Source: JACMLD01 sp044223995 (GTDB lineage Bacteria; Bacteroidota; Bacteroidia; Chitinophagales; Chitinophagaceae). From it: a DNA stretch of 64,000 bases. The position numbers and the translations under genes are program-made. Each line of letters starts with the position of its first letter. Position 1 is the first letter of the stretch. The notes below the pieces were generated by a model. The model ran no database searches and was not told the DNA's origin. It saw nothing but the letters and a program-made list of their open reading frames with translations. Shown in pieces: positions 60,768 through 64,000 of this stretch. The DNA lies in contig JBGALE010000003.1 of the NCBI GenBank assembly GCA_044223995.1, positions 1 to 64,000 of the forward strand, given 5' to 3'.

Positions 60768-61395
60768 CGATCATATTCTCGTACGAAAAGCACTCATACG
60801 ATTAATCAATTCTTTTGCCGAATACACCATCCTCTTCGAAGTCAACAACGGCAGCGAACTAAAAGAAAAAATATCAGCCCTTGGTGTGCCTGAGGTCGTT
60901 TTGATGGATATCAATATGCCAAAGGTCAATGGCTTTGAAGCCACCAGTTGGCTGCACAAACATTATCCGTATGTAAAAGTGCTGGCGCTGTCCATGCTCA
61001 ATGAAGAAGACGTTATTATTAAAATCATCCGGCTCGGTGCGAAAGGATATATTTTGAAGACCATGGAGCCTGAGGAACTGAAAACAGCCCTGGACAGCGT
61101 CATTAAAAACGACTTCTACCTGCCGGAGACGATATCCGGAAAAGTTATCAGCGGGCTTCAGCATTCGCAGCAAGTGGACAAGAACAACATGCTCCTGAAT
61201 GAAAAAGAAAAGATATTCCTGCAATTGCTTGCCACAGAAATGTCTTATAAGGAAATAGCTGCCAAAATGTTCATCAGCCCGCGCACCATTGATGACTATA
61301 AATCTTCCCTCTGTGAAAAGTTTCATGTAAGAACCAGGATTGGCCTGGTAATGTTCGCCATAAGGAATGGTATGATTGAAATTACATCCCCATAG
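60736..61395 (+). CDS. LuxR/NarL-family response regulator
   Basis: A 219-residue regulator. Receiver domain with KIGIADDHILVRKALIRLI and phospho-acceptor Asp in VVLMDINMPKVNGFEA; DNA-binding helix-turn-helix KEIAAKMFISPRTIDDYKSSL near the C-terminus. It starts inside the kinase gene, forming a cognate pair. Targets unknown; candidates are the repeats at 58.56 kb and the xyl promoter just downstream. Confidence 0.93.
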   Translation: MPKKFKIGIADDHILVRKALIRLINSFAEYTILFEVNNGSELKEKISALGVPEVVLMDINMPKVNGFEATSWLHKHYPYVKVLALSMLNEEDVIIKIIRLGAKGYILKTMEPEELKTALDSVIKNDFYLPETISGKVISGLQHSQQVDKNNMLLNEKEKIFLQLLATEMSYKEIAAKMFISPRTIDDYKSSLCEKFHVRTRIGLVMFAIRNGMIEITSP

Positions 61396-61480
61396 TAATA
61401 CCGGTTAAATGTAAACAGGCCATTTCAAGGCAGTGACAATATTGCCATGGTCAATAAAGTGCCATGATCAAACAATAAAA

Positions 61481-61514
61481 TTGCATCATTTTTATGGCGA
61501 AGCGGTTATCTTTG
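61481..61514 (+). promoter_or_regulatory. xylB promoter
   Basis: TTG (61481-61483), 23-nt spacer, TATCTTTG (61507-61514): a perfect TAnnTTTG. The xylB ATG lies 50 nt downstream. Confidence 0.6.
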
Positions 61515-61564
61515 GACACTGCGTTCAAAAAACTTTTCTTTACGCTTAAAACGATGCCATCACC

Positions 61565-63031
61565 ATGCTGCTGCTCGGAATAGACCTGGGAACTTCCTCG
61601 ATCAAAGTATCCGTTGTTGATGCGCAGTCACAACAGTGCATCGCCTCAGCACAATACCCCGAAACCGAATCGGGTATTATTGCAGTTCAACCGGGATGGG
61701 CGGAGCAGGAACCTGAAATGTGGTGGGAATATGTGCAGCAGGCAATCTTAAAGGCCCATGCAACAGAAAAATACAATCCGCAGGACATTGCCGCTATTGG
61801 CATAGCCTACCAAATGCATGGGTTGGTTATTACCGACAAAGAAAAAAAAGTATTGCGGCCATCTATTATCTGGTGCGACAGCAGGGCTGTGACTATTGGA
61901 GAAAAGGCATTTGGAGCGATTGGTAAAGAAAAATCATTGTCGCATTTGCTGAATTCACCGGGGAATTTTACCGCATCAAAACTTTCCTGGGTAAAAATTA
62001 ACGAGCCCTCCATTTATGAAAGAATAGACAAAGTTATGTTGCCCGGCGATTTCATTGCTATGAAGCTAACGGGTAAATCTACCACCAGCATTTCGGCATT
62101 ATCGGAAGGAGTATTTTGGGATTTTATTACCAATACGCTCTCACCAGACATATTTAAATATTACGGATTTGAAGAATCTTTTATTCCGGCCATACAACCG
62201 GTTTTCTCATCGCATGGCGAACTGCAGGGAGCAATGGCCCAACATTTATCATTGAAAAAAGGAATTCCAGTTTCTTATAAAGCAGGAGATCAGCCTAATA
62301 ATGCATTATCGTTGAATGTCCTCGAGCCAGGTGAAGTGGCCGCAACTGCCGGCACCTCCGGTGTGATATATGCAGTCAGCGATCAGCTTACATACGATAA
62401 ACAATCAAGGGTAAACAGTTTTGCACATGTTAATTATTCAAATACTGAAAAAAAGATTGGGGTTTTATTGTGTATCAACGGTACAGGTATTTTAAACCGC
62501 TGGTTGAAAAATATGTTTTCAGGAATGAGTTATGAAGAAATGAATACAAAAGCTGCCGCTGTAAAAGCGGGCGCTGATGGATTATTCGTTTCGCCCTTTG
62601 GCAATGGTGCGGAGAGGATGTTGGGTAATACCATTCCCGGCGCACAAATTCAAGATATTGATCTCAACATACATACACAGTCACACCTGGCGCGCGCTGC
62701 ACAGGAAGGCATTGCCTTCGCTTTCCGATATGGATTGGATATTATGCGTGAAAACAATATTAACCCAACAGTTATCCGGGCGGGGAAAGCAAATATGTTT
62801 TTGAGCCCTGTATTTACCGAATCTTTGGTGAATACGATCAATGTTCCTGTGGAATTACATGCTGCAGATGGAAGTGTCGGTGCTGCAATTGGTGCTGGTA
62901 TTGGCGCGGGGATTTTTAAAAATGCCAAAGAAGGATTTGTCAATGCCAGGCCATTGAAAATAATTGAACCAGTGAATACAACGATGTATAACGATTTGTA
63001 TAATAAATGGAAGAAACATGTTATAGGATAA
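61565..63031 (+). CDS. xylB: xylulokinase XylB
   Basis: A 488-residue FGGY kinase producing D-xylulose 5-phosphate. Landmarks: LLLGIDLGTSSIKVSVVD, GPGWAEQEPEMWW-type VQPGWAEQEPEMWWEY, GIAYQMHGLVI, PSIIWCDSRA, KVMLPGDFIAMKLTG and AATAGTSGVIYAVS. The MHG segment and length distinguish it from gluconokinase and AraB. Followed by xylA at 65 nt. Confidence 0.94.
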   Translation: MLLLGIDLGTSSIKVSVVDAQSQQCIASAQYPETESGIIAVQPGWAEQEPEMWWEYVQQAILKAHATEKYNPQDIAAIGIAYQMHGLVITDKEKKVLRPSIIWCDSRAVTIGEKAFGAIGKEKSLSHLLNSPGNFTASKLSWVKINEPSIYERIDKVMLPGDFIAMKLTGKSTTSISALSEGVFWDFITNTLSPDIFKYYGFEESFIPAIQPVFSSHGELQGAMAQHLSLKKGIPVSYKAGDQPNNALSLNVLEPGEVAATAGTSGVIYAVSDQLTYDKQSRVNSFAHVNYSNTEKKIGVLLCINGTGILNRWLKNMFSGMSYEEMNTKAAAVKAGADGLFVSPFGNGAERMLGNTIPGAQIQDIDLNIHTQSHLARAAQEGIAFAFRYGLDIMRENNINPTVIRAGKANMFLSPVFTESLVNTINVPVELHAADGSVGAAIGAGIGAGIFKNAKEGFVNARPLKIIEPVNTTMYNDLYNKWKKHVIG

Positions 63032-63096
63032 CAGGTCGGACAAGTGTTTGACTTAGCCGGTAAGCACAATCATTTTTATCAATAAAATTTTGCATC

Positions 63097-64000
63097 ATGT
63101 CTGTTGTAACAGGAAGTAAGGAATACTTTAAAGGAATCGGGCAAATCAAATATGAAGGGCCAAAAACCGATAATCCACTGGCGTTTCGCTGGTACGACGA
63201 AAACAAAGTAGTGGCCGGAAAGACAATGAAAGAATACCTGCGTTTTGCCTGCGCCTACTGGCATTCGTTCTGCGGCAATGGCGGTGATCCGTTTGGCGAA
63301 CCCACCCATCTTTATCCATGGAATACCAATGCAGATGCTGTCGCAAGGGCCAGGGATAAAATGGACGCGGCTTTTGAATTTATGACAAAGCTGGGATTGC
63401 CTTATTATTGTTTTCATGACGTAGACATTGTAGATTATACCAATGATGTGGCAGATAATGAAAAAAGACTGCAGGCAACAATTGAATATGCAAAAGAGAA
63501 ACAGGCAGCGAGTGGAATCAAATTATTGTGGGGAACAGCTAACCTTTTTTCCAACAGGCGGTATATGAATGGTGCAGCTACCAACCCTGATTTTCATGTG
63601 CTGGCCCATGCAGGCGCACAGGTGAAAGCTGCATTGGATGCAACTATATTCCTGGGAGGCGATAATTATGTGTTTTGGGGAGGTCGTGAAGGTTATATGA
63701 GTTTACTGAATACAAATATGAAACGTGAGCAGGAACATTTTGGCATATTCCTGCATAAGGCTAAAGAATATGCCAGGAAGAACGGATTCAAAGGCACTTT
63801 CTTTATTGAACCGAAACCATGCGAACCTTCCAAACACCAATACGATTATGATGCAGCTACGGTTATTGGCTTCCTGCGGCAGTTTGATCTGATGGATGAT
63901 GTTAAGTTAAACCTGGAAGTCAATCATGCAACACTGGCTGGTCATACCTTCCAGCACGAGTTGCAGGTAGCAGCAGATTCAAATATGCTTGGCTCTATCG
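63097..64000 (+). CDS. xylA: xylose isomerase XylA (truncated by window edge)
   Basis: About 301 residues of a roughly 440-residue isomerase. Features: IGQIKYEGPKTDNPLAFRWYD, RFACAYWHSFCGNGGDPFG, catalytic His in YYCFHDVDIV, ATIFLGGDNYVFWGGREGY, FFIEPKPCEPSKHQYDYD (Lys/Glu metal site) and LNLEVNHATLAGHTFQHE. Plain class II xylose isomerase; the missing end is only the window border. Confidence 0.96.
   Translation, partial: MSVVTGSKEYFKGIGQIKYEGPKTDNPLAFRWYDENKVVAGKTMKEYLRFACAYWHSFCGNGGDPFGEPTHLYPWNTNADAVARARDKMDAAFEFMTKLGLPYYCFHDVDIVDYTNDVADNEKRLQATIEYAKEKQAASGIKLLWGTANLFSNRRYMNGAATNPDFHVLAHAGAQVKAALDATIFLGGDNYVFWGGREGYMSLLNTNMKREQEHFGIFLHKAKEYARKNGFKGTFFIEPKPCEPSKHQYDYDAATVIGFLRQFDLMDDVKLNLEVNHATLAGHTFQHELQVAADSNMLGSI

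Noticed and set aside
63097..64000. Truncated xylA pseudogene
   Set aside because: The frame is open to the last base; the cut is the window border, not a mutation.

Overview
This window looks like a chromosomal segment of a Bacteroidota bacterium, most likely a Chitinophagaceae-type soil or plant-associated organism. This is inferred from gene families and signals, not from any search. Pointers are TAnnTTTG-type -7 promoter elements, scarce Shine-Dalgarno sequences, BshC, a Prc-type S41 protease, GMC oxidoreductase/gluconate-dehydrogenase-subunit-3 pairs, GH127-type enzymes, and patches of Bacteroidota-style low-complexity intergenic repeats. I saw no rRNA, tRNA, CRISPR array or prophage.

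Layout. 1-1.25 kb is an eroded accessory fragment: a YhcG-type nuclease broken at a perfect palindrome, plus a possible second remnant. 1.25-15.9 kb holds housekeeping and oxidoreductase genes: Prc protease, gluconate-dehydrogenase subunit 3 plus GMC oxidoreductase, OsmC, a methyltransferase, gluconokinase, RimO, LspA, a TIM-barrel isomerase, ApbE, an FGE-fold protein and a Gfo/Idh/MocA oxidoreductase. 16.0-17.6 kb carries two DUF1508 (YegP-like) genes and a PH-domain membrane protein. Their two promoters share an elaborate motif that also precedes a putative small RNA at about 30.0 kb. 17.9-25.2 kb is an AraC regulator divergent from a catabolic operon (DapA-type lyase, GH140-like protein, ketoglutarate-semialdehyde dehydrogenase, clan GH-A hydrolase, D-amino-acid dehydrogenase) that fits trans-4-hydroxy-L-proline breakdown. 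25.4-29.8 kb has BshC, an IS200/RAYT-like transposase beside four small palindromes, and an amidase. 30.2-40.8 kb is a high-affinity potassium region on the minus strand: three tiny membrane ORFs including KdpF, KdpABC, an outer-membrane barrel, a stand-alone KdpD sensor-domain protein, a separate histidine kinase, a SemiSWEET protein and an NtrC-type regulator.

41.0-58.3 kb is a long plus-strand arabinose locus: aldose epimerase, HAD phosphatase, AraB, AraD, AraA, sodium symporter, inositol oxygenase, GH51, two GH127-clan cysteine beta-L-arabinofuranosidases, an oxidoreductase and a 4-hydroxyproline 2-epimerase. 58.7-61.4 kb has an uncharacterised protein followed by an overlapping membrane-protein/kinase/LuxR-type regulator set. 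61.5 kb to the edge is XylB and the start of XylA.

The most interesting functional reading joins the 18-25 kb and 41-58 kb blocks. Together they supply enzymes to strip alpha- and beta-linked L-arabinofuranose, metabolise L-arabinose, epimerise the released 4-hydroxyproline and oxidise it to 2-oxoglutarate. That is the set expected for eating arabinosylated hydroxyproline-rich plant glycoproteins (extensins, arabinogalactan proteins). The most interesting regulatory reading is the three-promoter motif with identical 32-nt spacing at 16.4, 17.6 and 30.0 kb.
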